From Didymodactylos carnosus (taxonomy: Eukaryota > Rotifera > Eurotatoria > Philodinida > Philodinidae), in the NCBI GenBank assembly GCA_905250885.1, contig CAJNOQ010000079.1, positions 1 through 64,000 of the forward strand: 64,000 bases of DNA. Reading direction: 5' to 3'. A program made the translations under genes and the position numbers. This document shows, piece by piece, positions 1 through 10,905 of the stretch. Position 1 is the first letter of the stretch. Each line of letters begins with the position of its first letter. A model generated the notes under the pieces. The model had not been told where the DNA came from, did no database searches, and saw only the letters and a list, made by a program, of their open reading frames with translations.

Positions 1-1508
1 TTATGGAAGTGTTTGTTTTCGAGTAGATTTTGTCGGATATGTTCGATCGGAAGCGCTCAGAAGGACCGAAATCATCGAATAAAATGGTTTCGATAAATTT
101 TGAACACGCTGAAGCAACAAAATATGGTGGACTGATTTCAAGTTTTATGTAAACTGGGCCTTTTGATCAAGCGTTTTCTTGATGGTTTAATAATTTTTCT
201 TGTCATTCTTTCTATCATTGTTGTTGTATTTGCACCTCTCGCATGTATAACTAATACGGTTACCAGTGTATAATATCGATAAATTGTTTAATCTAACCTA
301 TGAACATAATGTCCGACTGCATGACTGCTGATGTCGTCTGAATATAAGAGGTTAACTCTTATATTTTTAACGATTTTTACGTCACCATAGAGTTGTACAG
401 TATTTCACAGACTGAATTTTAATAGCAAAGTAATTTGAAACAAAAATAAGAAATGAATAACTTATATCTAATCTCTAATGGCTCAGTTGATATGATATAA
501 GCTTTATTCTTTCAGAATACAAGCGGAAAAATATTATAAAAAAAATAAACTATTGAAAGACACAACATCAATTTTGTACGAATAGAGATTCGAACATATG
601 AACTTAGCTTTGCAGTAAACTGCATGGCTCGGTATACCACACATTACAAAAGCTCTCACAGATAACGACCGTTCTGGCATTGAGTTTCATATTATAACAC
701 GATGACACCATAATCAACCTACGTCACAGCTAATTTGCAATTATAAAGCTACTAATTGGGATGTCTCTGATATAAATTTAGAATTAGCCTCGTGGTCATT
801 GTGTGGCTATAGCATCTTGTTGACAGCCACAGGGAGTGGCGATATCCATTATGAATAAAATATCATTAATAGTGATAAGCACAAGTTAACAATAAAATCG
901 CATGCATTTTGCATCATTCTCTATTCAGATAGATTTTTTCATTTAAAGGAACTTTTTAGCAACGGTCTGAAATTTTTTTAACAGATCATTTTCACCCCAA
1001 TCTGAGCTGACATAACGAAAAGATCTGTTCAACTATGAAAAGCATAATAAATCCAAATTTTCAATCAATACGTTTCTCTATTGCTTCTTCAAAAACTAAA
1101 TTTTTCATTCTTCAAATTTCAGTTTTCATAGATTGTTTGGTTTACGATTCTTTACAGATGAATACTGGATCGAAAAGATCGGGAAGACCATATTTTCTAT
1201 TTACCCTTATGAGTATCAAAACATCATTGCATAGAATTAATTCAACGTATTAGATGGAGATGAAACGATTTGGATACATAAATAGTAATAGACTTTTAAT
1301 ATTTCACCTTTCTCTCATATCTTAAGAAAATAGTATAACCTTTTTAACATTCACAAAAAAATATGAAAAGAGTCAAACTGCTCGAAAAATTCGTGCATTA
1401 GTTGCATTGATTATAATCATCGATAAAGTAATAGTAAATCTGCTTCCGTGTACAGCAAAAAAATGACGTTTTCTGATGAAGATCATCTCTCCTATCATAA
1501 ACAACTTA
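1..1508. other. Non-coding flank downstream of the serine protease gene
   Basis: AT-rich sequence with no supported gene. Short open frames (for example 1035-1253 on +) show no recognisable domain or exon structure. The part next to 1509 probably includes the 3' UTR of the minus-strand protease gene. A tRNA-like stretch near 582-645 on the minus strand does not fold convincingly. Confidence 0.5.
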
Positions 1509-3582
1509 TCATTTTGTGAGAACTCCAATTGTACTATAATCGTATGCCCGACTGCAATTGAGATGCGCCTTATTAGTTGCACTCACGACTTGTTTAATCC
1601 ATTCCAAATAGACGACAACGCGTGTATAGATACCTGCGCTATTTTCTCTACTACAGCCCTCACCATAAGACACGATACCCGCTAGATACCACGTATTATT
1701 CACGTTTAACATTAGCGGTCCTCCACTATCTCCTCTACATGCATCTTTTCGTCCATTCTTCCATCCAGCACAAATTTGATATCTTTCACTTTCCATTGAT
1801 GGACACAGATTACGAGGTAGGATAAGCAGATCAGCATACATTAAAACATTTGAACTAGCTCCATACTCAGAATTTGACCCAAAACCGGCAACGTATGCTT
1901 TTACGTTGGTTCCAGCTTTTGGATAGTCAGTACCATTCGTTGTCAAATCTGGCATACAAATTGTATCTGTATATGAATTTCGTACTATCGGCTCTTTTAG
2001 CGTTAAAACAGCTATGTCGTGCAACAGTGTATTGTGATTATAATTAGGATAAATACAAGCGCTTTCTAATGCATAAGTAGTAGTTAGATTTATATCTCGT
2101 TGAATATCGTGGACACCAAACGAGACGCGATACGTATCTTTTAACGTCTTTTGATAACGATTTGGTAAACGCATATATTCAAACGTAGGCAAAGCCGAAC
2201 TTAAACAGTGTGCTGCTGTTAGAAGATGGAAATTATCGATTAAAGTAGCAGCACATTTTTGTGTAACGTTTACCCACCGGTTTAAATCATCTCTGTAATA
2301 CATGCCAAGAACGCTGACCCATGGAAACTGACCACGATATCCCTCTTCTCCGCCAACAACACGTGCTGTTCGTATATGAGAATTTGACATTCCACATTGG
2401 GAACATGATCCTGTTTGAGTGATGTTTGAACGACAACAGTCGTATCTATCAGCTGTCAATATACAATGTCTATCAGAGTCACATGGTTTGGTTAAACATT
2501 CATCTATTTTCGTACAAATTCCATTTGTATTTCTCTCAAATCCTGTTGCACAATGGCATTTGTAACCACCAATATCAATGTTTGATAAACATTTACTATG
2601 TTGACCACAAATCAGTGGATTTTCTTCACATAAATCACGATGAATGCAATCAATATTAGTGCCGTTCCTTTGTGAAAAAACGATTTCGGGTAAACATTGG
2701 CAATAATATTGACCTGGAAGATTGATACATATACTCGTTCGTGGATTGCACGGTGAATGTGTTAAACATTCGTTGACATCGATACATGTACCATCATTGT
2801 CAAAAATGAATCCTAGACGACATTGACATACATAACTACCCAAAGAATTTACACAATGAGAGTTGACGCTACTGCATGGTCGATCCAGAATACATTCATC
2901 ACGATCAACACAGGTACAGAGGGAATTGGTTAACACTGAATCATAGCCTTTGGCACAATCACATCCACGTTTTGTTCGTAATATTGTAGTCCACACAATT
3001 ACGATGATCATTGTCGAAATAGAGATAACCAGAGCGAGAATAATACTCGCTACACACAAACAGAAACGACGTCGAGTTGATCCTCTAGATTTAGAACGAT
3101 TGATGCGTGGTTTCAATATTACAGGTGGGAGATTTTGTTGTTTTGAATAGTGTTTGGCTGCTGAAACTTGTACTAACGTACGATATGATTCTGGTGAAGA
3201 GTAATGAGTATCAAGACTTGTAGATATGGTTTTATTCGAAATATCTGATTCATCTTGTTGAACGCATCGAGTCAATGAATCAAGTATATAGAGACGATAA
3301 AATAAGAAAGTATTGTTTATTGGTACTTCATTTCTGGACCAATCAGGTACTGTCATCCACGATCGACCATATATTGGAGGATTATTAGAAGTAAATAATC
3401 TGCAATAGACAAGAGTTCAATATACAATGAGTAAATTCATTTATATGTACGTACCTGTCTGATGTTTGAACTGATGATGGTGTTGACAAATGATGGTGGT
3501 GAGTCTTATTAAGATCATAAAGTGAACTATCTTCAAGATTGACTTCAGACGTAGTATTACTATTATTATTGGCAGGTTCCAT
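1509..3582 (-). CDS. Type II transmembrane serine protease with EGF-like repeats
   Basis: Predicted membrane-anchored extracellular trypsin-like protease of 672 residues. Two exons: 3582-3455 and 3399-1509, joined across a 55-bp GT-AG intron that keeps frame. The ATG at 3582 is chosen because the open frame upstream has no other ATG. Order of parts: a cytoplasmic N-terminus of about 150 residues with a four-histidine run and a basic patch (RSKSRGSTRRR); one hydrophobic segment at about 155-183; four EGF-like modules (about 208-365) including calcium-binding types such as DRDEC and VNECL; an activation site R|VVGG near 389-390; and a complete S1 peptidase domain. The triad is visible as His440 in LLTAAHC, Asp504 in LHDIAVL and Ser601 in GDSGGPL. 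Asp595, six residues before the serine, predicts cleavage after Lys/Arg. This domain architecture is typical of animal matriptase or enteropeptidase-like proteases, but the exact orthologue is not clear. The 3' end could be extended by an unseen intron, though a stop lies in frame. Confidence 0.9.
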
Positions 3583-3600
3583 ATCGGACTGATTAAGCAA

Positions 3601-4904
3601 TCAAATTGCTATTCTATCACTCTCTGAACGACCGTGACTAGAATAGACGGTATCACATATTTGTTTGTTGCTGCGCGAAACTATAGATGAATAAATATTA
3701 ACAAAAGCTTTTAATAAACTGTTCATATTGAATATTTCTAGAAGTCTGGTGTAGTTGTGAGAATTCATCCCCACAAAGTCAAGAAAACTACATAATTTCA
3801 ATTCTAGAAGAGAGCAGTCATTGAACGATAAATGACTTTTTTTCTCATTTACGTAACAGTCGCAACACTATTAGTGTTGATTTACAACACCATTATACAA
3901 ACAGACGGATCTATTATTAAACGACACTGGAGAAATATTAAATAGCTAAAGTGTATACAATAACGCTTTTCTTTTTTGTCTCGCCTTATGTGTTACTTTT
4001 CGATCGTTAATTGTTGTTGTGTTAATAAGAACAGTTTAAACAACGAACGACAGTCGAAATGATAACAGTGACTAAATAACAACTGTATTACACTACATTA
4101 TTTATTCTCGTTTAGATGATAGAAATATAGATGAAGAGGAAGTTCAGAATACTTTGAATTGAAATATGACCTACTGGAAACGATGTACGAACTTTTTCTC
4201 AAATCTTAAACGATCTTAAGGTAGTGTAAACAGAGCATAAGAAAGGAAAAGAATTGGATAGAATTTATATCCAATAGCTGATTAACGAATATACTGAGCT
4301 CAACTTACAAATTCGTCTTGATGTTATTTGCTTAGTCAGGATACAAGAAAAAAATGTATATCTGACGTTTTCACTCCATAATCGGCCTATCTATTTCGTC
4401 AAAAAAATCTAGTAGAATAGTAGACATGAACCCTTGATCATTTTTGAACTTATGAGTATATTTGAGAAAGAAAATGAAACTTCATTTAAATCATTAGCTT
4501 TCATATCTTGTTCTACGAATATGATTTAATCGCTTGTACTATAATGGCATTTAGAAAAAACAAAACAAGCGAACAACCTATATTAACAAATTTTTTTTAT
4601 AATAAAAAGTTTAAGCCTTCACAAAAAGATAATAGTTAAGGTCATGATAGAAAAAAGGAATGGTCGGTTTCGAGTGTTTATACTATACAAATACATAAGA
4701 TTATCTTCAACTGAACAGTTTCTTGTTTACACATACTGACGTATTTCGTAATCAAATTCTAAATTCGACTTCTAGGAAGTTTCTGTATAAAAAAAAGAAC
4801 AACCCACACGATCTTTTTTTCATATTTATTGCATTATAATGTGTTAGGCATATCGTAATGCCTTGTAATGTGTTTGCTTTTCTATCGTGTTAAAAACGAA
4901 TGTC
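3601..4904. other. Intergenic, upstream of the protease gene
   Basis: AT-rich DNA directly 5' of the minus-strand protease gene, so its promoter and 5' UTR should lie here. No core promoter motif stands out. The open frame at 3601-3801 on the minus strand has no domain signal and no in-frame splice connection that I could see. Confidence 0.4.
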
Positions 4905-5425
4905 TTGTAGAAATACTGTTGGAAACCGCCTCAAAAAGCAGTTTTTGAGATATTTTGTATGATGAACATTGAGTTACATCTTTGTACGATACACCATCAT
5001 ATAGAGCTCCAGGTAATTGAATGAGCTATTGATCTCGTTTGGCACAAGTTTGAGTGCGAATAGTTTCTAGAAATACTGTCCGAAATCGCCTGAACAACCA
5101 GTTTTTGAGATATTTTGTACGGTGAACCTTGAGTTGTGTCCTTGAAAGGTACACTGTTGGATAGCACTCGGCGAGGTGTGTGCGGCACAAGAGAAGTTTA
5201 AGTTGGCACAGTTTTCAGTGCGAATGTTTTGTTAAAAGACAAAGTTTCATGTGTTTTGTCCGTAGGAGAAATCCGTATTTTGTTTTTTAAAACTTTTGTG
5301 GCTTATAAACGTGGAAGCTGGTCAGGTCAGCGGATAGAGAACTCGAAAGTGTATCTGGTACAGCAAGGCTCGAAGTTGGCACAGTTGTCAGAGTGAATGT
5401 TTTTTGAAAAATAGTCGAATCTACT
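4905..5425. repeat. Degenerate tandem repeat, about 160-bp units, overlapping a dispersed repeat
   Basis: Two diverged units start with TAGAAATACTGT at about 4909 and 5068. Each continues through an AGTTTTTGAGATATTTTGTA block, a tGAACxTTGAGTT block and a GTACxxTACAC-like block. The following 5200-5425 segment (CAGTTTTCAGTGCGAATGTT onwards) recurs at 12412-12581, so this is a family present at least twice in the window. No coding potential is evident. Confidence 0.7.
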
Positions 5426-6560
5426 GCTAACTTCACCTACGTATGAATTGACTCGTTTTACCGCATCGACATAAGTAACTGACTCCTTTTACCCCGTATG
5501 AGATAAAAAGAGTCAATCCAAAACACTCGACTCCCATTTGAATATTTCTCAAAAACTAACATGAATTTTCAAGAGTCAAGAGACTACTTTTCTCCCATTA
5601 AGCTGTTGTAAGAGTATCATCTTCGTTTAAACAAGTTATTTTCATTTTTTCTCTGTATTCCTATGTGTATTTTTGAATCCGTATGTATCAATTCAACTGT
5701 ATTCACAAGACTATGTATCAATGGATCGGATTATAACAATAATCTGTTGTAAACGTCTGTTAAGTTTGGGATATTACCAGTCTTTTGGGGGAGAAACTCA
5801 CTAAAATTTCTGGCATCTTTGTTGCAGCTTCCTGACCCTACTCCTCACAGTTCGCCAAATATCACCCCGTTATTTGTATGTACTTTTGGTTGGAATTCAT
5901 TCTTTTACGAAAATTTGATAATAGATTCATGTTCAGCGATAAAAACTGAGGCTGATTTTGTGTCACATCAGGAATCTAAGCCAGATATTATACCTATATA
6001 CCATCAGTATCTAAAATATCTCCGTCGGATACCTCGCTCGACAATAATTCGTGTTCGACGTTTGTACAAACGTTTCTTTTTGCCCACTGGAGAAAAAGAG
6101 TTGTATTTTTTGTGAACAGAAGTTTAACTCTAGAGGATGATGACCACTATGGTCTTGTACCTCATAAAGAGAGCGTCAAAAGGATGCGTCATTTGGATGT
6201 TCTTAACGAACATGTTTTAGGGGAAAATTGAACAATAAAAAGTGCCTTGAACTTCTGTGAGCCAACTTAATGTAATTTAGCGATTAGAACTTTTAAACAC
6301 GAGTCAAAGACAAACGAAGGAAAGAATATTAACAAGAAATATCTAGCAACAAGATTAGTTTTCCCATGTATTACTCTTGATTAAGTAGAAAAATAATATG
6401 TTGTTGACTGTCGATGAATCTAAGCCTGGGCGACTTCAACGAATCAAGGAAAGTAAATTCGATTTGCCTGAAAGTCGAATCATTTGATTCGTTTTACGCT
6501 CTGATGCCAGATAAGTAATCGAATAGCTTTGCCCCTCATTATATCACGCGACATTGTGTA
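5426..6560. other. Intergenic, no supported gene
   Basis: No recognisable gene. A 98-residue frame at 5819-6115 (+) contains a basic stretch (RRIPRSTIIRVRRLYKRFF) but matches no family I know and has no visible splice partner. It may be a decayed coding relic. Confidence 0.35.
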
Positions 6561-6599
6561 TGAATTGATTTTTGATTTTTTGAAAGTTCAGAGGCAGTT

Positions 6600-7325
6600 G
6601 GCAAAACTTAGTCCATTCCAAAATATGTTTTAAATCTAGATTAAGATATTTTCACATGTAGACACATTATCAGAGCTCTGATACAAAGATGTATCGTCTG
6701 GAAATAAGTGAATCTTTGATTTTTTTACATTGCAGATGTCATCAATAAAAATTAAAAAAGAACAGTGGTCCCAAAACTGATTTACAGCCAGTGGCAGAGA
6801 AGATTGATTGTTTGCAGTAGCATTTCCTTTTAGTTAAGTAGCTTTCAAACCATTTTAAAAATGCGAGACTAACGCCTTTTCGTTTTAATTTATACAAAAG
6901 CCTAACATGCCAAATTTTGTCAAAAGCTTTTGTAAAATCAAAAAAAAACTGCCGCTGCAAATTTCTTAGAGCCTAAATTTTCTCCTATTTCATGCACAAA
7001 TCAAATAACTGGTTGGTCACTGAATCCTCTTGAATGGAACCTGATTGTAACGGTGTTAGCAACTGGTGTTTTTTAACATACGCATAAAGCCTATTATAAA
7101 CTAATCTTTCTAGGATCTTGGACATAGCAGGTAGAAGCGTGATATGTCTATAATTCGTTCAGAGAGTGGGTATCATCATCGATAAAAAGTGGATGTATTA
7201 ATCCAAGATTTTATTTTTTTAGGAAGAACTTGAGAGGAAAGAGACAAGTTACAAATGTGCTTTAAATCCTCTACTATTTATTACTGGTTCAGCTTCTTTC
7301 AAAATCTTAGAACTTATATCTTGAC
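6600..7325 (-). pseudogene. Non-LTR retrotransposon reverse transcriptase relic
   Basis: Minus-strand remains of a LINE reverse transcriptase, readable only by switching frames. In order from 7325 downwards: LKHICNLSLSSQVLP; LLPAMSKILERLVYNRLY followed by KHQLLTPLQSG; then FDFTKAFDKIWHVRLLYKLKR, KWFESYLTKRK, and SVLGPLFF with FIDDI one frame later; finally HLFPDDTSLYQS. These are the ordered RT motifs of the Jockey-like superfamily. The catalytic box, usually F-A-D-D, reads F-P-D-D. Stops and at least one single-base shift (near 6755) show it is dead. No endonuclease domain or 3' tail is seen, so the copy is truncated. Confidence 0.88.
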
Positions 7326-7724
7326 TTGCAGTCTTGCTCCTGAACCATATTTTAGAAACAAATGATTACTTAAGCATTAAGAATTATACACAAATATTAA
7401 GCTACATAGCCGCGAGATATATACAGTAGGAGCTTTGCATGCACAGAAGTTTTGACACTAAAAACAAATTTGCTTCAACAGACAAATAATTTTTGTTTTT
7501 CTCCATTTTACAACCAGATTATGTGATGCAAAGAAAATAAAAATTTCATAAAATAAGAACGGAAAAAATTAGGAGAAGTACGATCAACTGGAGTTATAAA
7601 TATTAACGTAGGTTGATAGTGTTATAACTATCAGCTCGAGTTGATAGTTATAACTATTTGAAATTTTTGACCAAAAATTAAATGTCAAAAATTAAAGTTT
7701 CTAACTCCAACAAGTTATAACTTA

Positions 7725-8182
7725 GGCAGTTTTAAACCCATTAGTGCTCTTACTCTTGATGTATAATAAAGACGAGGAACTGGATTTCCTGAAAGATCAA
7801 TCGTTTTATGAGTTTCGCCCTTCATCATTGCCACATGTAAATGAAGCCAAGCCCATGACTTGCAACATCAATGACAGCCCACAATTGGAATATAAATAAT
7901 CCCCATTTTGGATAAAACAAGCCACTACAAAACATAAACACATTCTCGAACAACGATTAGTTAATATATCAAACATAGCACCAATTTTGTACCTTATAGG
8001 ATATAAAGCAAAAGAATAGAGAAATAATCGAAATTGTAAAGATTTACTTTGGCATAAAGCACGAGCTGAATGTCCACCCAGAGCGTCAAGAAATTCACTT
8101 GTTAAATAGCATAATAATGTTACTTTACTGTATGCTGGCACAAAATAGAAGGATACGATTGAAAGAAACACCCGAACATAGC
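7725..8182 (-). pseudogene. CDIPT: Broken phosphatidylinositol synthase (CDP-DAG-inositol 3-phosphatidyltransferase)
   Basis: Decayed copy of the ER membrane enzyme that makes phosphatidylinositol from CDP-diacylglycerol and inositol. Minus-strand fragments in family order: GYVRVFLSIVSFYFVP at 8182; FLDALGGHSARALCQS; a 55-bp intron (8047-7993); KIGAMFDILTNRCSRMC; FYPKWGLFIFQLWAVIDVASH in another frame; then WLHLH..MMKGETHKTIDLSGNP and RLYYTSR in a third frame. At least two frameshifts are needed, and the first intron junction is one base out of frame. Two residues of the CDP-alcohol phosphotransferase signature are lost: the first aspartate of D-G-x2-A-R is Gly, and the final aspartate of D-x3-D is Asn. 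The N-terminal exon and the last third are absent. Intron retention shows it came from a DNA copy, not from a processed transcript. A functional copy presumably lies elsewhere. Confidence 0.85.
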
Positions 8183-8289
8183 CTAAAACAGAAAAGAATA
8201 ATTAATGGTTGTGGAGTTTATTTACATCGTTGCTATTATAATGATAACTATTAAAATGATAACTGATAATCCAGGCTCAATATCAGTGA

Positions 8290-8765
8290 TTTAGTACTCT
8301 CATGGTCATCTACTCAACCATCAAAATTATTCAACACTTATCAATAAAACGTCGTCACTACAGTCATCATCATTTAACGTTAACGATTTTGATCTAGAGT
8401 TAGAATGTGATGCTGCTTCTCTAAATTCAAAACCTGTGTGTATTCGACTACTACCACAACAGACAACTGGTGAAAAAAGCAGAAGATTCTTTTCATTCGA
8501 ACTATGTACTAAAATTATTACAACTTTAGCAAAAAATTACCAAACTATACTGCAGAAACTATTACAATCTTATTTTGTAATACGTATAGTGGTCTATAAA
8601 TTATGGTAAAAGGATAATCAGCAAAATCTTCATGGTGTTTTGTCCGATGCTCGGCTGAATCTGAGAACTGTGATCCTACTTTATGGAAATGATTTAATGT
8701 ATCGTATCGCAATGACATATAAACCGTATCCTGAAATATTTAATACTGCTTATAATAATTAACCA
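8290..8765 (+). pseudogene. Possible decayed coding relic, unidentified
   Basis: Just beyond the CDIPT relic the plus strand has protein-like stretches, such as FDLELECDAASLNSKPVCIRL and later LRTVILLYGNDLMYRIAMTY, in frames interrupted by stops. Codon use resembles coding DNA more than the flanks do, but I cannot assign a family. It may be a neighbouring gene that decayed together with CDIPT, or chance. Confidence 0.3.
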
Positions 8766-9255
8766 ATGCTTGCCTATTCTATTTTATTAGTGTAAAAATT
8801 CCTAATGAACTAACATCCTATTCACATAATATAGGCGTAAGCAGACAGACAGTCTGAAATACTTTAAATCTGGTGTAGTTTTTAACGTTAATTTGAGATC
8901 AGGGAAGCTAAGAATCCAATGTATAATTGTTAATTGTGTTAAAAATATGGCTTATAGATTTCAAATGAGAAACTTTTAAACAGCATAATGTCGTTATTGG
9001 AGCTATTAAATCAAGCTCAAAGCTCTTTGAAATTTTAAACGGTGCTCATGATATTTCACGTAAATATCGGTTTTAGTCCTATCTAATTATGTGTCATTTG
9101 TTATATATAAATACTAAATAGGACAAATAATGTTGGGAAAATTTTTCATTAATATGCATTGGTTACGTCTAATAAAGTTAATGAGCGAAGTTCATGAAAT
9201 TCATTCAACGAAAAAAAAAATGATAAGAACGCTTCGATTTGTTGACAAATTAGGT

Positions 9256-10242
9256 TTTTTATTTGGACACTTACATTTTTGATCCTGGAAATTTAGCACA
9301 ATTGATCCCATGTACTAATTGTCATGAAAAAATGCACAAATGATCCCGGTTTTTCTAATAATTTTTAATTCGTTATATAATAACACAACTGATCCCGCAA
9401 AAAGCTATATTTTTTCTTGCATAACACAATTGATCCCAGAAAATTAGCAGATCATGGCACTGCACAGTCCTTTAACTGAAGCTCATTGACCAACTATATT
9501 GTCTCACTTTACCTATAGGATTTAGCTTCACAAAACATTGATATTATGGAGAAGACAAAAGGAAAACAGAGCAGTTCGACACAAAAGAAACAAAATAAGC
9601 TAGCAAAAAATATAATCTTACAAGTATTCTAATCTTTGGATAATGCTAATTTAACTTTTTTTGATCTACCTTTTCCTTTTCTTTTACCAATTATTTGTAG
9701 TACTGGTTGACTACCCATAACATTAATAAACTTAAAGCATGTATGCAAGTATATTCTTTTAAACCAGTTTGACATGTACAAAATAATGGTGGTAGTAGAC
9801 GTGAACAGTTCACTAAACGTGCTGAATTGAGCCAATTAGTTAATTCATCATAACTGCTCCGAGCCATTGCATAAAATTGTTGAACCCATGTTGTTGTGTT
9901 CATGTTTCCATGTTTTGATGGTACTACATAAACATTTGGCTTCACCTGTAATATTTGTGTTTTATCCACTTGCTGTAACCATGTGTATACAGCTAATTTT
10001 AAATGATCTTTATATGTAGATGTTGAAGGACTGTGCAGTGCCATGATCTGCTAATTTTCTGGGATCAATTGTGTTATGCAAGAAAAAATATAGCTTTTTG
10101 CGGGATCAGTTGTGTTATTATTTAACTAATTAAAAATTATTAGAAAAACCGGGATCATTTGTGCATTTTTTCACGACAATTAGTACATGGAATCAATTGT
10201 GTTAAATTTTCGGGATCAAAAATGTATTTATCCTTTTTATTT
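9256..10242. mobile_element. Mutator-like DNA element (MULE), internally deleted, with 9-bp target duplication
   Basis: A 969-bp element (9265-10233) bounded by terminal inverted repeats of about 208 bp (9265-9472 and 10026-10233) and flanked by an exact 9-bp direct repeat TTTTTATTT (9256-9264 and 10234-10242). A 9-bp duplication and long TIRs are hallmarks of the Mutator superfamily. Each TIR carries five spaced copies of a TGATCCC-type word, mostly preceded by ACAA. The interior encodes only the C-terminal part of a MULE transposase on the minus strand, described separately. Confidence 0.9.
9629..10044 (-). pseudogene. MULE transposase C-terminal remnant with SWIM zinc finger
   Basis: Minus-strand frame starting at an ATG inside the right TIR (10044) and reading MALHSPSTSTYKDHLK, then a tail with a SWIM zinc-binding motif (C-T-C followed by YTCIHALSLL, pattern CxC...CxH), as found near the C-terminus of MULE transposases. 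The frame stops at 9691. The natural continuation, PVLQIIGKRKGKGRSKK, lies one frame away down to 9629, so a frameshift separates them; this lysine/arginine-rich end is typical of the family. The DDE catalytic region is missing. The element cannot move by itself unless an intact relative supplies transposase. Confidence 0.85.
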
Positions 10243-10880
10243 AATAGTTGTATAATCGCATTTTATCTTTTATTGTCGGTTCAATAAGCATTTTGATAAT
10301 CAAACTATTCATTTTTTAATACGTTCAAAGTTCAAATGTATGTATAGTGCGAACAGTTCGTTTCTTTCATACAAATGCGTGTTTCATATATAATTCTATT
10401 AAGAAAGTTTGATGAGTTAAGTATTTTTAGTGCTACCACTTCCGGTTCATTTTTCTATGGAAGAAATAGGTAAACCATCGTCTGAAATGAACTGTTTTCC
10501 TTTTCATGATCATAGTCAAAGCGATATTATAACAATATTCGAAGGGGCTGTTTATATGATGATATATAATGTCAGAGAAAAATAAAAATTCATGAGAATG
10601 AGAAAGAAAACAAGGAAAACGATGTTTTGTATTTCTTTCTCATTATATATTATCAAAAAAGAGGGAAAGAAGAGTGTTCCACAGAGAGAATCATTCAAAA
10701 ACATGAAAAGTCTAATTCTTTTAAATGTTTCACTAACAAATTGTTCGATAAATGTGAGTAGTTGTTCTTGAAATAGGTCAGTCTTTTCGTCTAGTTTATT
10801 AAGCAAAGACACTGCTAATGACAATCTTGTCATTACTATTTATGTCGTTTTATCAATATTTTTTATCTTTCAGTGAACGA
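10243..10880. other. Intergenic, no supported gene
   Basis: AT-rich DNA between the MULE and the F-box-like pseudogene. The minus-strand frame at 10552-10833 shows no domain and is rich in codons produced by poly-A/T sequence. Part of this stretch may be the former promoter of the pseudogene downstream. Confidence 0.35.
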
Positions 10881-10905
10881 AATGGTAGTAACATTGCTTG
10901 AATAA

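Noticed and set aside
578-650. tRNA-like sequence on the minus strand with a B-box-like GTTCGAATC
   Set aside because: The presumed anticodon arm folds with a four-base loop instead of seven, and acceptor and T stems do not pair; at most a decayed tRNA or SINE head.
3476-3520. Histidine run in the protease N-terminus as a possible metal-binding switch
   Set aside because: Only four histidines, in a low-complexity cytoplasmic region; not enough to claim a function.
5819-6115. 98-residue open frame on the plus strand
   Set aside because: No recognised domain, no splice partners and repeat-rich surroundings.
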